A stretch of DNA of 64,000 nucleotides from Bacteroidota bacterium (GTDB taxonomy: Bacteria; Bacteroidota; Bacteroidia; B-17B0; Aurantibacillaceae). Shown here piece after piece: positions 36,601-45,016 of the stretch (position 1 is its first letter; the number at the start of each line of letters is the position of its first letter). The translations under genes and the position numbers were made by a program. Location of the stretch: contig JAAFIQ010000003.1 of NCBI GenBank assembly GCA_013298715.1, positions 1 through 64,000 of the forward strand, written 5' to 3'. The notes beneath the pieces are model-generated. The model did not search any database. It was not told the DNA's origin and was given only the letters and a program-made list of their open reading frames with translations.

Positions 36601-37416
36601 AAAATTTTAACAGACCCAGCCCGTGGAGCAGAAGCCACTAAGTTATTTAATGATGCACAAGGCATGTTAAATAAAATAATTTCCGAAAAATGGTTGCAAG
36701 CAAAAGCGGTGATAGGTGTTTATCCTGCAAATACAGTAAACGATGATGATACCGATGTGTATGATGAAAAAGGAAATGTTATTGCAACATTTTATTCATT
36801 ACGTCAACAAAGTAAAAAACCTGCTGGTCAATACAACATTGCGTTAAGTGATTTCATAAAACCAAATCAAGCGAGCCCTGAGGCTCTCGAAGGGCGAGAA
36901 GCCCCCGATTATATTGGTTCCTTCGCTTTAACCACAGGCATAGGCATTGATGAGCACGTGGCTCGTTTCGAAAAAGAACACGATGATTATAGTGCTATCA
37001 TGCTAAAAGCCTTGGCAGACAGATTAGCCGAAGCCTTTGCCGAGTTAATGCACAAAAAAGTTCGTACAGAAATTTGGGGTTATGCCAAAAATGAAAATCT
37101 GAAAAATGAAGATTTAATCAAGGAAGAGTATGCGGGTATTCGTCCTGCACCAGGCTACCCAGCGCAACCCGATCATTTAGAAAAACTAACTATTTGGAAA
37201 TTATTAGATGTAGAAAAAAATACGGGTATTACTTTAACTGATAGTTTAGCAATGGTTCCTACTGCGGCTGTAAGTGGCTTGTATATTGCGCATCCACAAT
37301 CTCATTATTTTGGTATTGGAAAAATTAATAAAGAGCAAGTGGAAGATTACGCTAAACGTAAAGGAGAACCATTTGATAAAATTGAAAAATGGTTGGGGCC
37401 AGTGTTAAGTTATTAG
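33685..37416 (+). CDS. metH: Cobalamin-dependent methionine synthase
   Basis: 1243 residues with all four modules. The homocysteine module (1-330) has the zinc cysteines ([18 protein letters not shown]). The pterin module (about 345-610) has [14 protein letters not shown] and VINVNMDEG-like sequence. The cobalamin cap and Rossmann module (about 650-880) has [10 protein letters not shown] with the cobalt-ligand His769. The activation module (about 905-1235) ends with [12 protein letters not shown]. It remethylates homocysteine to methionine using methyltetrahydrofolate. Regulation is probably by the SAM-I riboswitch 1.5 kb upstream, through the AlbA_2 gene. In the activation module an in-frame palindromic insertion (36871-36907) adds a stretch that usual MetH lacks. 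Confidence 0.97.
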   Translation: MSNINTIQQELEKRVLVIDGAMGSMIQQYKLTEKDFRGKRFADWHKDLQGNNDLLSITQPHIIKTIHKEYLKAGADIIETNTFSDTSIAMADYDMQEFVYELNFESAKIAKEAITEFKTEFPEFASIPKFVAGAIGPTNRTLSLSPNVNDPGYRAITFDELVEAYTEQVRGLIDGGADLLLIETIFDTLNAKAALFAIQNYCEKINKKMPVMVSGTITDASGRTLSGQTTEAFLNSVSHVELLSVGLNCALGAKDMRPYLEELSNKAPFYVSAYPNAGLPNQFGEYDQDAHEMGHQIEDFLKAGFLNIVGGCCGTTPSHIKRIAELAKDAKPRKKPQPNTLMHLSGLEPYTLTPESNFLNVGERTNVTGSKKFLHLIKEGNFEEALSIAREQVEGGAQVIDVNMDEGMLDSEQAMTTFLNLIASEPDISRVPIMIDSSKWSVIEAGLKCVQGKAIVNSISLKEGEEKFIEQAKKIKQYGAAVIVMAFDEVGQADTLERRKEICKRAYDVLVDKVHFPAQDIIFDPNIFPVATGMEEHRLNALDFFNSTKWIKENLPYAKVSGGVSNVSFSFRGNDHVREAIHSAFLFHAVKHGMDMGIVNPSQLVVYDDIDKTLLELVEDVLLNRRDDATERLVEHAESLKGVTKEKTEKDEAWRKGTVEERLSYALVKGIVEHIDVDTEEARQKLGRPLHVIEGPLMDGMNVVGDLFGSGKMFLPQVVKSARVMKKAVAYLEPFLLKEKEDNAKAGIVGDGRTNAGKILMATVKGDVHDIGKNIVGVVLACNNYEIVDLGVMVSCDKILEEAKKHNVDVIGLSGLITPSLDEMVHVAKEMERLNFKIPLIIGGATTSKVHTAVKIAQNYSGPVIHVNDASKSVPVASSLISNELRDAFMAEISKDYERVREQNKNAQSQNKLISLAEARANKFPIDWSKTEITKPNFIGNKVFDNYDLKEIAEYIDWTPFFISWEMKGSYPKILTDPARGAEATKLFNDAQGMLNKIISEKWLQAKAVIGVYPANTVNDDDTDVYDEKGNVIATFYSLRQQSKKPAGQYNIALSDFIKPNQASPEALEGREAPDYIGSFALTTGIGIDEHVARFEKEHDDYSAIMLKALADRLAEAFAELMHKKVRTEIWGYAKNENLKNEDLIKEEYAGIRPAPGYPAQPDHLEKLTIWKLLDVEKNTGITLTDSLAMVPTAAVSGLYIAHPQSHYFGIGKINKEQVEDYAKRKGEPFDKIEKWLGPVLSY
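36871..36907 (+). repeat. Palindromic repeat inserted in frame in metH
   Basis: gagccctgaggctctcgaagggc holds nested inverted repeats (gagcc/ggctc and gccct/agggc). Its look is that of the widespread small palindrome ccctgagcctgtcgaaggg. It encodes [11 protein letters not shown] between FIKPNQ and [12 protein letters not shown], where MetH proteins normally run almost directly from FI.PK to DYIG. It is GC-richer than the surrounding gene. Confidence 0.6.
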
Positions 37417-37471
37417 ACTAAGACATATTTTGGCGTAGTATGTTTTTATTTTTGAAATAAATTATTAAATT

Positions 37472-37978
37472 ATGTATTTATTTCATTTAAAACCTCGTAA
37501 CCAGCTGTTAGATTTGCTTAATGCAAAAATTTCAGAGTACATTGAATTAAGTCAGTGTAAATTAGGATATGATTGGACTGAGTTGAGAAATCTGGAAGAT
37601 CAAATCAACGTAATACTAAAAGAATTAATTTCTCTTAAATTTAAATTTTATGAAATGACCTTCCGTGGCGCTGATAGTATCGTTGGGGTTGGATATGATG
37701 TATTGGAAGCTGGCTTGGAAGAAAAATTAGGCGAAACATTTATGTCAAAAGAAGACGCAGTCTGTTCGCAAAGATATGAGTTTGCATCCAGGCTCAGGGA
37801 TGAGGAGAATACTTTAATAATAAAATGGAAACTCCTATTTAGGAAAAAATATGGCGCATTTTTATCTTCAAAGGTAGATTTAAAAGAAATATACTATATC
37901 AAAACATTTAACCAAGTTGACGCAATAATTCATAGATTAGTTGAACCTTGTATGCATGAGATAAATTATGATGAATAA
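37472..37978 (+). CDS. Protein with a UVR-like motif, unknown function
   Basis: 168 residues, mostly helical with charged residues and no signal peptide or membrane segment. Residues near 98-120 (EDAVCSQRYEFASRLRDEEN) fit the UVR motif of UvrB/UvrC-type proteins, in which a helical hairpin carries YExAAxLRDE and mediates protein contacts. The rest is not recognised. It is 55 bp after metH and its last codons overlap a possible ATG of the following reading frame, so it may be the first gene of a three-gene unit with the next two. The role is unknown; binding to one of its neighbours is a guess. Confidence 0.65.
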   Translation: MYLFHLKPRNQLLDLLNAKISEYIELSQCKLGYDWTELRNLEDQINVILKELISLKFKFYEMTFRGADSIVGVGYDVLEAGLEEKLGETFMSKEDAVCSQRYEFASRLRDEENTLIIKWKLLFRKKYGAFLSSKVDLKEIYYIKTFNQVDAIIHRLVEPCMHEINYDE

Positions 37979-38104
37979 ATTTAAAGAAATATATGACGTT
38001 GAGTATTTAAGTTTACTGCTTCGTTTAAAGATAAATTATTAAATAGTGATTTAAAGTATGTTAATTTTTACCCATCTTTTGGCACTAACTCAGAGGTCAA
38101 ATAT

Positions 38105-38782
38105 TTGGTATTAGGGCAAGCGGTAAATGGTTGGGAACAATCATTTGATAAATATACTGAGATTGATTCTGGTTTTGTGAATGAGGCTTTCAAAACATCA
38201 AATAGGCAGGCAATACTTGATATAGGCCTTAATCCAATTGATATTGTGAATGTTCTTTGGTCTAATTCAAGTTATTTAAATCAGACTGAAGCGGTTAAAG
38301 AATGTTTTAAAGCACAGTTTACGTATCAATATTTTTATTCGCGCTCATTATTTTGGAATGTGATTTACAAAAGTATGTGCATGGTAGATTTTGGTGGCGA
38401 CCTAAACAATTGTGGTTGGTCAAAAAAAATGGTTTGGAGTAATTTATACAAAATTGCTCCCGACGGCAAAAATCCTAACCTCGATGAACAAATTTGGCAA
38501 AGAGAACAGGCGATTAAATTAATTAAATTAGAGTTAGATTTGTTAAGGCCAAAATTTTGTTTAGTACTCACAAACGATTCATGGTGGAAACCTTTTAGAG
38601 ATGAACTGAAAACGGAACAATTAAAAACTCTCTTTGAATCAGAATTTATAGAATCTTTAGAAAGTTATAATCAAGGACAAACCAAAATTATTGTTACCAA
38701 ACGACCATTTATTGGCAATACAAATAAGATGAGCGACGAAATAAGAAAAATTATCGAAGAATGTCAAGGAGAGAATCGTTAA
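38105..38782 (+). CDS. Unknown conserved-looking protein, probably with a 5' frameshift
   Basis: The frame is open from 38003 but contains no ATG before residue ~90; the nearest start is TTG at 38105, in the middle of what looks like a beta-strand (EVKYLVLGQAVNGW). An ATG at 37968 or 37971, overlapping the end of the previous gene, starts MMNKFKEIYDVEYLSLLL in another frame that stops at about 38040. Joining it to SFKDKLLNSDLKYVNFYPSFG at about 38010-38030 restores a natural N-terminus and needs one base. The protein has a LGQAVNGW start and a LLRPKFCLVLTNDSWW segment that faintly recall uracil-DNA-glycosylase-like folds; this is not firm. It overlaps the WYL gene by 22 bp. Confidence 0.6.
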   Translation: MVLGQAVNGWEQSFDKYTEIDSGFVNEAFKTSNRQAILDIGLNPIDIVNVLWSNSSYLNQTEAVKECFKAQFTYQYFYSRSLFWNVIYKSMCMVDFGGDLNNCGWSKKMVWSNLYKIAPDGKNPNLDEQIWQREQAIKLIKLELDLLRPKFCLVLTNDSWWKPFRDELKTEQLKTLFESEFIESLESYNQGQTKIIVTKRPFIGNTNKMSDEIRKIIEECQGENR

Positions 38783-39591
38783 TTCGATATAGATTAATTA
38801 TAAGTTTTTTGAAAAGAAAACCTTCCTCGTTCGAAGAAATCCTTAATCATTTAGAGGATAAGTCGACTTTTTATGATTACAAGCTTATTATTTCAAAACG
38901 TACGTTTAAAAGAGATTTGTTGGAAATAGCATCACTTTTTGATATTGAAATCGAGTACGATTTTAGACGGAAAGTTTATTGTTTAACTGAGGGAACTATT
39001 TTAAACAAGAGTCAAAGCTTTTTGCTTGACGAACTTTTGTTATTAAATTTAAATCCATCGATAAAAAGCAAAATTTGTTTTGATGAGAGATTCTCACACA
39101 CAGATGACTTGGAAAAATATTTACCAATAATAAATTCAAAGAAACAAATAAAACTAACTTACAAAGCATTTAACTCTAAAAAGGCAAAGATTTATTTTGT
39201 AAATGTTTATGGTTTAAAACAAGCATGTGGCTTTTGGTACTTAATTGCTTCAGATGCCAATGATGAGCTAATTGTAAAATCTTTTGGAATAGACAGAATT
39301 GTCGAATTTGAAGTTACTAAATTTAAAGCAAAGCGCAGTTCAAATTTTTCGATTTCTGAATATTACAAACATTGTTTTGGGGTTATTAATTTTGCTGATC
39401 AATTACCTGAACGACTTAAAATTAAATTTTGCGGGTATCACGTAAATTATATCAAAGCACATCCATTTCACAATTCGCAAAAAATTATCTCCGAGAAGAA
39501 AGACGAAATTGTTATTGAGCTTTTTATTAAAAAAACAATTGATTTGGAGATGGAATTGAAAAAGTATGCTGGTTATTATGAAATTTACTAA
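38761..39591 (+). CDS. WYL-domain-type transcriptional regulator
   Basis: 276 residues. The N-terminal winged helix (about 5-75) includes ISKRTFKRDLLEIASLFDIEIEYD, the usual YafY/WYL opening. The WYL-like domain (about 125-200) has KKQIKLTYKAFNSKKAK and VYGLKQACGFWYLIASDAND, followed by FGIDRIVEFEVT. A C-terminal beta-rich segment (about 215-276) is the WCX-like extension. WYL proteins bind nucleic-acid-derived ligands and often regulate accessory or defence loci (BrxR and CapW are examples). It overlaps the upstream gene by 22 bp, which suggests they are co-translated. Confidence 0.82.
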   Translation: MSRRESLIRYRLIISFLKRKPSSFEEILNHLEDKSTFYDYKLIISKRTFKRDLLEIASLFDIEIEYDFRRKVYCLTEGTILNKSQSFLLDELLLLNLNPSIKSKICFDERFSHTDDLEKYLPIINSKKQIKLTYKAFNSKKAKIYFVNVYGLKQACGFWYLIASDANDELIVKSFGIDRIVEFEVTKFKAKRSSNFSISEYYKHCFGVINFADQLPERLKIKFCGYHVNYIKAHPFHNSQKIISEKKDEIVIELFIKKTIDLEMELKKYAGYYEIY

Positions 39592-39631
39592 TTTGATTAT
39601 TCCTTAAAATTTCTACTAAAAAATTAAATAA

Positions 39632-40267
39632 TTAAAACATCCCCAACGAATTTTTAATTTGTTCATAAAAGTTAATTACAATTCCTGGCTTAACAGCTAT
39701 TATAAAAATTACACCAAACAATGCACCAAAAAAATGGGCTTCGTGGCCAATGTTGTCCCTATGCAAACCTTTTTGTTTCCTTATAATTAGTAAATAACTC
39801 ACAACAAGGATAAGCAAACCAGCTATCCAATTATACATAGGGATAAAATAAATGTACATTTTGCCTACTGGGTTAATCATAATGCTACAAAAAACTACCG
39901 CACTAATAGTGCCACTTGCACCAAGGCTATAATAGTACGAGTCGTTTTTATGTTTCTTGTAAATAAATATGTGCGAGGCATAAATACCCAGTGTATAAAG
40001 TAAAATATAATAAATTTTACCTATAATTTCTCCGAACGAATATTGAAAATAGGATTCTAAACTTAATCCAAAGCTCCAGAGCGCAAGACAATTAAAACCC
40101 AAGTGTATTAAATCACCGTGTATAAATGCACTTGATAAAAAACGGTAATGCTCTTTATTATGATTAACACTGTACGGATGAAACATGTATTTTTGTTTTA
40201 AACTTTCGTTTTGCAAACAATAAAAAGATGCAACGGCTATTACTACTAAAAGTGTGTATGTTATCAT
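39632..40267 (-). CDS. Rhomboid-family intramembrane serine protease
   Basis: 211 residues with about six transmembrane segments. The catalytic Ser is in LGASGTISAVVF (GxSG motif), and the His is in IGHEAHFFGALFG (AHxxG motif). An early HLGFNCLALWSFG is the usual H-x-x-x-N motif of TM2. Rhomboids cut transmembrane substrates inside the membrane. It faces the WYL gene tail-to-tail over 40 bp. Confidence 0.93.
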   Translation of the reverse strand: MITYTLLVVIAVASFYCLQNESLKQKYMFHPYSVNHNKEHYRFLSSAFIHGDLIHLGFNCLALWSFGLSLESYFQYSFGEIIGKIYYILLYTLGIYASHIFIYKKHKNDSYYYSLGASGTISAVVFCSIMINPVGKMYIYFIPMYNWIAGLLILVVSYLLIIRKQKGLHRDNIGHEAHFFGALFGVIFIIAVKPGIVINFYEQIKNSLGMF

Positions 40268-40343
40268 ATTAAATTTTTAAACCAACGGTTAATTTTATTA
40301 CTTCATTATTTATCAGATAGAAACTTTTCATTAATCGTTAAAG

Positions 40344-41000
40344 TTAACCTTCTTTTTTGCTTAAATATTTATCAATTAAATTATGTGCTAAATAAATAAG
40401 CGGTATTAAGGCTAAGGCAACCAATAATTTGAATATATAACCCCAACTCGCATTATGTAAAAACGTTGAAATTGTCCAGTACCCAGGTATAACAAAGGCA
40501 ACAAATTGTACTATAAATGTATCTACCAATTGGCTAATCACAGTGCTAAACGTAGCTCGTAGCCAAATGTGTTTTGAGCCAGTTCTATCTTTTACTTTAT
40601 TAAAAACAAAAACATCTACCAATTGTGAAACTAAAAATGCAATTACGCTTCCAATAATTATCCACTGACTTTGACCAAAAATAGTTTTAAAAACAGTATC
40701 GTTTACTGGGCTGCCAGTTATTGCAGGAATTTTAATAGCAATAGTTAGTAAAATAAAAGTGTATATAATTAATCCAACTGTTATGTAGGTTAACTTTTTT
40801 ACGCCATCTTTTCCAAAATACTCATTCAATAAATCGGTTAATAAAAAAACAAAAGGCCATAAAATTATACCAATGCTTTGTGTAAAAATGCCAAAAAAGT
40901 TTACCAATTTTCCGCCAATTAACTCTGCAACTATAGTGTTTGTTACAAAAAATCCTGCAAGTACTACAAAAATTAAATCTTTTCTGTTTTTAAAGTTCAT
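40344..41000 (-). CDS. Queuosine precursor transporter (YhhQ/VUT family)
   Basis: 218 residues with six likely membrane segments. Family motifs are VTNTIVAELIGGKLVNFFG, WPFVFLLTDLLNEYFGKDGVKK, and the C-terminal KHIWLRATFSTVISQLVDTF. Members import 7-cyano-7-deazaguanine or 7-aminomethyl-deazaguanine for tRNA queuosine. It is separated from crcB by one base and probably in one transcript with it. Confidence 0.93.
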   Translation of the reverse strand: MNFKNRKDLIFVVLAGFFVTNTIVAELIGGKLVNFFGIFTQSIGIILWPFVFLLTDLLNEYFGKDGVKKLTYITVGLIIYTFILLTIAIKIPAITGSPVNDTVFKTIFGQSQWIIIGSVIAFLVSQLVDVFVFNKVKDRTGSKHIWLRATFSTVISQLVDTFIVQFVAFVIPGYWTISTFLHNASWGYIFKLLVALALIPLIYLAHNLIDKYLSKKEG

Positions 41001-41001
41001 G

Positions 41002-41364
41002 TTAGTTGGTGGCGTTTTGTTTAATTAGAATGAAGAATATGCCAATACAAATTACAAAATTTAAAACAATGTTGAGTATCCCCCAATTAAAATTTGTTTT
41101 AAGTAATAAAAATGTTTCGTAACTAAAACTACTAAAGGTGCTTAAGCCCCCGCAAAAACCTATTAATACAAGACATTTTAAGGAGTCTGTATAAAAATTA
41201 GTGAGTGTTAGTTTTAAGCCAATTGCAAAAATTAAACTTGCTAAAATATTCGAAAGCAATGTTGAAATAGGTAAATTGATTTGAAAATTTGCCATTAAAA
41301 TTCCGAGTAGATATCTTAATACGCAACCCAATCCTCCACCAATAAAAACTAATAAGTAATTCAT
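41002..41364 (-). CDS. crcB: Fluoride ion channel CrcB/Fluc
   Basis: 120 residues from the ATG at 41364; a TTG at 41379 would add five residues (VYLK) and is less likely because MNYLLVFIGGGLG is a normal start. Four membrane segments are visible. The signatures are GGGLGCVLRYLLG at the start and GFCGGLSTFSSFSYE in TM3, which contains the pore Phe and Ser residues. Fluc dimers export fluoride. No fluoride riboswitch was seen upstream. Confidence 0.94.
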   Translation of the reverse strand: MNYLLVFIGGGLGCVLRYLLGILMANFQINLPISTLLSNILASLIFAIGLKLTLTNFYTDSLKCLVLIGFCGGLSTFSSFSYETFLLLKTNFNWGILNIVLNFVICIGIFFILIKQNATN

Positions 41365-41382
41365 TTTTAAATATACCAAAAA

Positions 41383-41853
41383 TTATAAAACACGTATAGT
41401 TTTAACAAAGCGCTTTTTGTAATTTGCAAATAAATAGTAATTAGAAATTTTAACACCACTATGCCTCTTATCACTTGAACTATGAATAAACAATAATTCT
41501 GTTTCATTTTTTGAAACTACAATTGCTACATGCCCTGGTTTTTCAAACAATAACACATCGCCGATTTTTACTGAATCTAATGCAACTGTTTTTCCGTAGT
41601 TGTAATACTCTTTAGAAGAGCGAGGAACATTAACTTTAAATTCTCTAAAAACATAATACAATAAACCCGAACAATCAAATCCATAATTAGGGTTGTAGCT
41701 TCCATATTTATAATTTATTCCAATTTGTTTTTTTGCAAATTCAATAATGCTATCCGTTTTATTAATTAAAATTTGCGCAATAAATTTTTGAGAAGTCAAG
41801 CCTAGAAAAAGTATAAATATGTTTTTTCTGAAAAAATTAGTCCATCGCACCAT
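41383..41853 (-). CDS. NlpC/P60 family cell-wall hydrolase
   Basis: 156 residues. An N-terminal hydrophobic export segment (NIFILFLGLTSQKFIAQIL) is followed by a compact NlpC/P60 domain. The catalytic Cys is in YGFDCSGLLYYVF, and the His is in EKPGHVAIVVS. A third polar residue is probably in LLFIHSSSDKRH. These enzymes cut D-Glu-DAP bonds in peptidoglycan. It lies 18 bp upstream of crcB (minus strand), divergent from the M48 gene. Confidence 0.92.
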   Translation of the reverse strand: MVRWTNFFRKNIFILFLGLTSQKFIAQILINKTDSIIEFAKKQIGINYKYGSYNPNYGFDCSGLLYYVFREFKVNVPRSSKEYYNYGKTVALDSVKIGDVLLFEKPGHVAIVVSKNETELLFIHSSSDKRHSGVKISNYYLFANYKKRFVKTIRVL

Positions 41854-41869
41854 TTTTTAAAAATAATTA

Positions 41870-41877
41870 TATATTTG
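41870..41877 (+). promoter_or_regulatory. Perfect TAnnTTTG -7 box, 6 bp from the M48 start codon
   Basis: tatatttg matches the Bacteroidota -7 consensus exactly. With transcription starting about 4-8 bp beyond the box, the RNA would begin at or next to the ATG at 41884. No good -33 TTG was seen at the usual distance. Confidence 0.5.
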
Positions 41878-41883
41878 TGAGTA

Positions 41884-44232
41884 ATGAAATTTAGTTATTT
41901 ACTTCCGATTTTTGTTTGCTTAAATTTATTTTCACAAAATCAAGATTTAACCAAAAATTATATCCCATTAAAATCAAGTGGTAAGTTGCCAGATATTTAT
42001 ACACAATCTGCCGCACAAAAAACCAATAACGATATAGCCACACTTAATCGCAAAAAAGGCGAAACAAATAAATCTGATAAACGTAAGTTTTACTTAGAAT
42101 CTAATTTCTATCAGGATAAATTGTTACGTTCGGGTAGAATTCTCTTTGGCGATCCTATATCTAATTTTGTAAATAAAGTTGCCGATGAAGTTTTTAGAGG
42201 CAATCCTGAGTTACGAAGTAAACTTCAAATTTTTGTTGTAAAAAGTAACGTTGTAAACGCCTTTTGTTTTGATAACGGAATTATTTTATTGAATTCAGGC
42301 TTAATTGCTCAACTCGATAATGAAGCACAATTGGCAAGTATTTTGTGTCATGAGGCTAGTCATTTTACCAAAAAACACTCCATAGAAAGTTTTGTTACAA
42401 TACGAAACGAGAGCAGAAAAAGATACAGTGATGGCTCTGAATTTGACGAGTATCAGCATAGTAAAGAAAGTGAATTGGAAGCAGATGTGGAAGGAGCAAA
42501 ATTATTTAAAAACTCTAACTATAGCTACAAGGGAGTGGTTGGTGCTTTTAATCTTTTAAAATATGCTTATTTACCATTTGATGAAGTTATTTTTGATAAG
42601 TCTTTTTTAGAAGATTCAAATCTAGTTTTTCCGAATTCGTATTTCTTGAAAGAAACCGCTAGTATTAAAAAGGAAGAAGAGTACGATGACGCTAAAAGCA
42701 CGCATCCTAATATTAAAAAACGTAAAGAGGCAGTAAGTAATGAATTAGGAGCAATTGATGATTCGGGCAGAGAAAAATTTTTAGTTAGCCAAACAGAGTT
42801 TAATACCATTAGAGAACTAGCTCGCTTTGAGAGTTGTAGAATTGGCTTGCTATATAAAGATTATGTGGAATGTGTTTATAACAATTATTTGCTGCTTAAG
42901 AAATATCCTAAAAATGTTTTTTTAAAAACAACTTTGGCAAAAGCCCTATTTCAAATTGCTGCCTACAAAAGCCCAACAGAATCTGATTACAATGATGTTT
43001 TAAAAGTTGAAGTATTAGAAGACAATTCAAGTTACAATATTGATTTTGAGTATGACTCTAAAGAAGGTAACTCACAACAAGTATACCATCTTTTTAATAA
43101 ACTTAATGCCACACAAAGCACCGCTCTTGCACTAAATTATACCTGGAAATTAAAAAAAGAATTAAATGATACTTCCAAACTAATAAATCAACTTTGTGAT
43201 TCATTATTTGTTCTTGCAGCAGTAAATAATAAAGTAAATTCAGATTATTTTAGGAAAGTTACACCCCAGCAGTATTTAAAACAATTAGAAGAAAGAAATA
43301 AATTGTTTAAGAATGAATCTAGTGATATTAAAGTTAATGAGCCAAAAAAGTACACTGCACTCGACGAAATTGCTGAGACCGACAAAGACAGTAAAATTGG
43401 TAAAATTGAAAATCAAAAAGTAAAAGAAGAAATAAAAATACTCGAGAAAAAAGATACAACTCTAGTAGCAAAAATTGACGAAAGTGAATTTGAACGCTTT
43501 GCTTTTGTTGATTTTTTTAAACAGCCAGATTTTGTTTCTAAACTTTCAAAAGCAATTAATTTAAGAATACAAATAGATAAAAAAAGTAACGATAGAGAAG
43601 GCAGGACACACAGAAACAGAGGTGGCTTAGGAATTGACTCTTTGGTAATCCTAGATCCTTTCTACGTCAAACTAGATGAGCGTAAGCGTGATGGTTATAA
43701 GTATTTTGCATCAGATGAAAAATTAGATGAGTTTGGAGTTATTTTAAAAAATAATGCCGATTTAGCAGGACTTAAATATGCATATATCGACTCTAAAAGT
43801 TTAAAAGCCGACGATATAGATGTTTACAATGATTTTACCTTGTTTAACGATTGGAAAAACGAATTCTTGTACAACGATTTTCATAAAACGGCATTAGTTT
43901 TAAACAACAATGCTTATGATGTACTCAGAAAAAAATATAACACAAATTATGTGCTATGGAATGGAATCGTAAATACAAGAATGCGAAAAGAGTATTTAGC
44001 TTATGCCTTACTTGGTACGGTTTTTATTTATCCAGCCCCTTTTACCATTCCTTACTTATTGCGCAAAGAGTATAGCACTTACTATTTATCTGTTTTGTTT
44101 GATTTAAAAACAAATCAAGTTGTATACTATAAATCATTATATCTTAAAATGTCTGATACTGAAGATTTTTTAAATGCCTTTACCTACGATGTAATGAACA
44201 GAATTAAAACAGAAGTAAAATATAAAAAATAA
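41884..44232 (+). CDS. M48-family metalloprotease, large form
   Basis: 782 residues with a signal peptide (MKFSYLLPIFVCLNLFSQ). The N-terminal third (about 60-290) is an M48 peptidase: zinc motif ILCHEASHFTKKHS and third ligand in ESELEADVEGAKLF. The remaining ~480 residues have no family I recognise; they include lysine- and glutamate-rich linkers (about 470-530) and a hydrophobic stretch (AYALLGTVFIYPAPFTIPYLL) near 700. The protease part resembles BepA-type periplasmic proteases involved in outer-membrane quality control. It is followed after 1 bp by a barrel-like protein, possibly a partner. Confidence 0.88.
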   Translation: MKFSYLLPIFVCLNLFSQNQDLTKNYIPLKSSGKLPDIYTQSAAQKTNNDIATLNRKKGETNKSDKRKFYLESNFYQDKLLRSGRILFGDPISNFVNKVADEVFRGNPELRSKLQIFVVKSNVVNAFCFDNGIILLNSGLIAQLDNEAQLASILCHEASHFTKKHSIESFVTIRNESRKRYSDGSEFDEYQHSKESELEADVEGAKLFKNSNYSYKGVVGAFNLLKYAYLPFDEVIFDKSFLEDSNLVFPNSYFLKETASIKKEEEYDDAKSTHPNIKKRKEAVSNELGAIDDSGREKFLVSQTEFNTIRELARFESCRIGLLYKDYVECVYNNYLLLKKYPKNVFLKTTLAKALFQIAAYKSPTESDYNDVLKVEVLEDNSSYNIDFEYDSKEGNSQQVYHLFNKLNATQSTALALNYTWKLKKELNDTSKLINQLCDSLFVLAAVNNKVNSDYFRKVTPQQYLKQLEERNKLFKNESSDIKVNEPKKYTALDEIAETDKDSKIGKIENQKVKEEIKILEKKDTTLVAKIDESEFERFAFVDFFKQPDFVSKLSKAINLRIQIDKKSNDREGRTHRNRGGLGIDSLVILDPFYVKLDERKRDGYKYFASDEKLDEFGVILKNNADLAGLKYAYIDSKSLKADDIDVYNDFTLFNDWKNEFLYNDFHKTALVLNNNAYDVLRKKYNTNYVLWNGIVNTRMRKEYLAYALLGTVFIYPAPFTIPYLLRKEYSTYYLSVLFDLKTNQVVYYKSLYLKMSDTEDFLNAFTYDVMNRIKTEVKYKK

Positions 44233-44233
44233 T

Positions 44234-45016
44234 ATGAAAAAAATTGCCACAATTATTTTTGTTGTTGTTGCTTTTGTTTCTAATGCACAATTAACCCCAG
44301 GTTATCAAGGAAAGAAAAACATTTTTTCTTTTCAATTAAATGTCTCACCAACTTTTCTACACCCAAATTACCAAAAGCGGAAATTTAGTTCATACGATGG
44401 CAAAACTACTTTTAAACCTTTATTAATTGTACCATTTAATGTTACGCCATCTGTTTATTACGAGCGTGTATTGGGTAGAAAATTTTCTTTGAGTGCCAAT
44501 TATAGCTTTGTGAGAACACGTGCGTTTACAGATGTAAAACTTTCGGTCATTGATCCAGCTACTAATACTTCTGAAATACTTTTTCAAGAAGTACCGTTAA
44601 AACTAAATGCACATTATGTTAACGCCTCTATGATTATTTATGGCAGAAGGGCTTTAGCGCCGTTTGGTAAATATTTTAAATTACACCTTGGTTATGTTAA
44701 TATGCGAAGTAAATTTGAAGTGGACAGCTTAACTACTGAAAGAGTTAATAATAATGGACTTACGATTACAACTTACAAAATTAATACAGGCGATTTGATA
44801 CAACAGTTACAGTCATTAAACTATGGACTAAGTTTTGGAATGAACAGGATTTACAAAAGTAAAGTTGTAATTAATAGAGGAATTACATTAAGCAATATTA
44901 GAAATCCTTTTGGCGCATTTGAAGAGGGCTCACAGCGGAGTTCTTACACTATTTTTAATAGAATTCGCCGACATGATGTGCTGAGTTTTTATATCAGTGT
45001 GGGTTATTTGTTATGA
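44234..45016 (+). CDS. Outer-membrane beta-barrel-like protein
   Basis: 260 residues with a signal peptide ending FVSNAQ. Repeated amphipathic strands (FSFQLNVSPTF, PSVYYERVLGRKFSLSANYSFV, LHLGYVNMRS, DVLSFYISVGYLL) fit a small barrel; the last residues end in a membrane-compatible strand. No named family is recognised. It starts 1 bp after the M48 gene, so the two are co-translated. Its 3' end overlaps the convergent lipoprotein gene by 6 bp. Confidence 0.7.
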   Translation: MKKIATIIFVVVAFVSNAQLTPGYQGKKNIFSFQLNVSPTFLHPNYQKRKFSSYDGKTTFKPLLIVPFNVTPSVYYERVLGRKFSLSANYSFVRTRAFTDVKLSVIDPATNTSEILFQEVPLKLNAHYVNASMIIYGRRALAPFGKYFKLHLGYVNMRSKFEVDSLTTERVNNNGLTITTYKINTGDLIQQLQSLNYGLSFGMNRIYKSKVVINRGITLSNIRNPFGAFEEGSQRSSYTIFNRIRRHDVLSFYISVGYLL

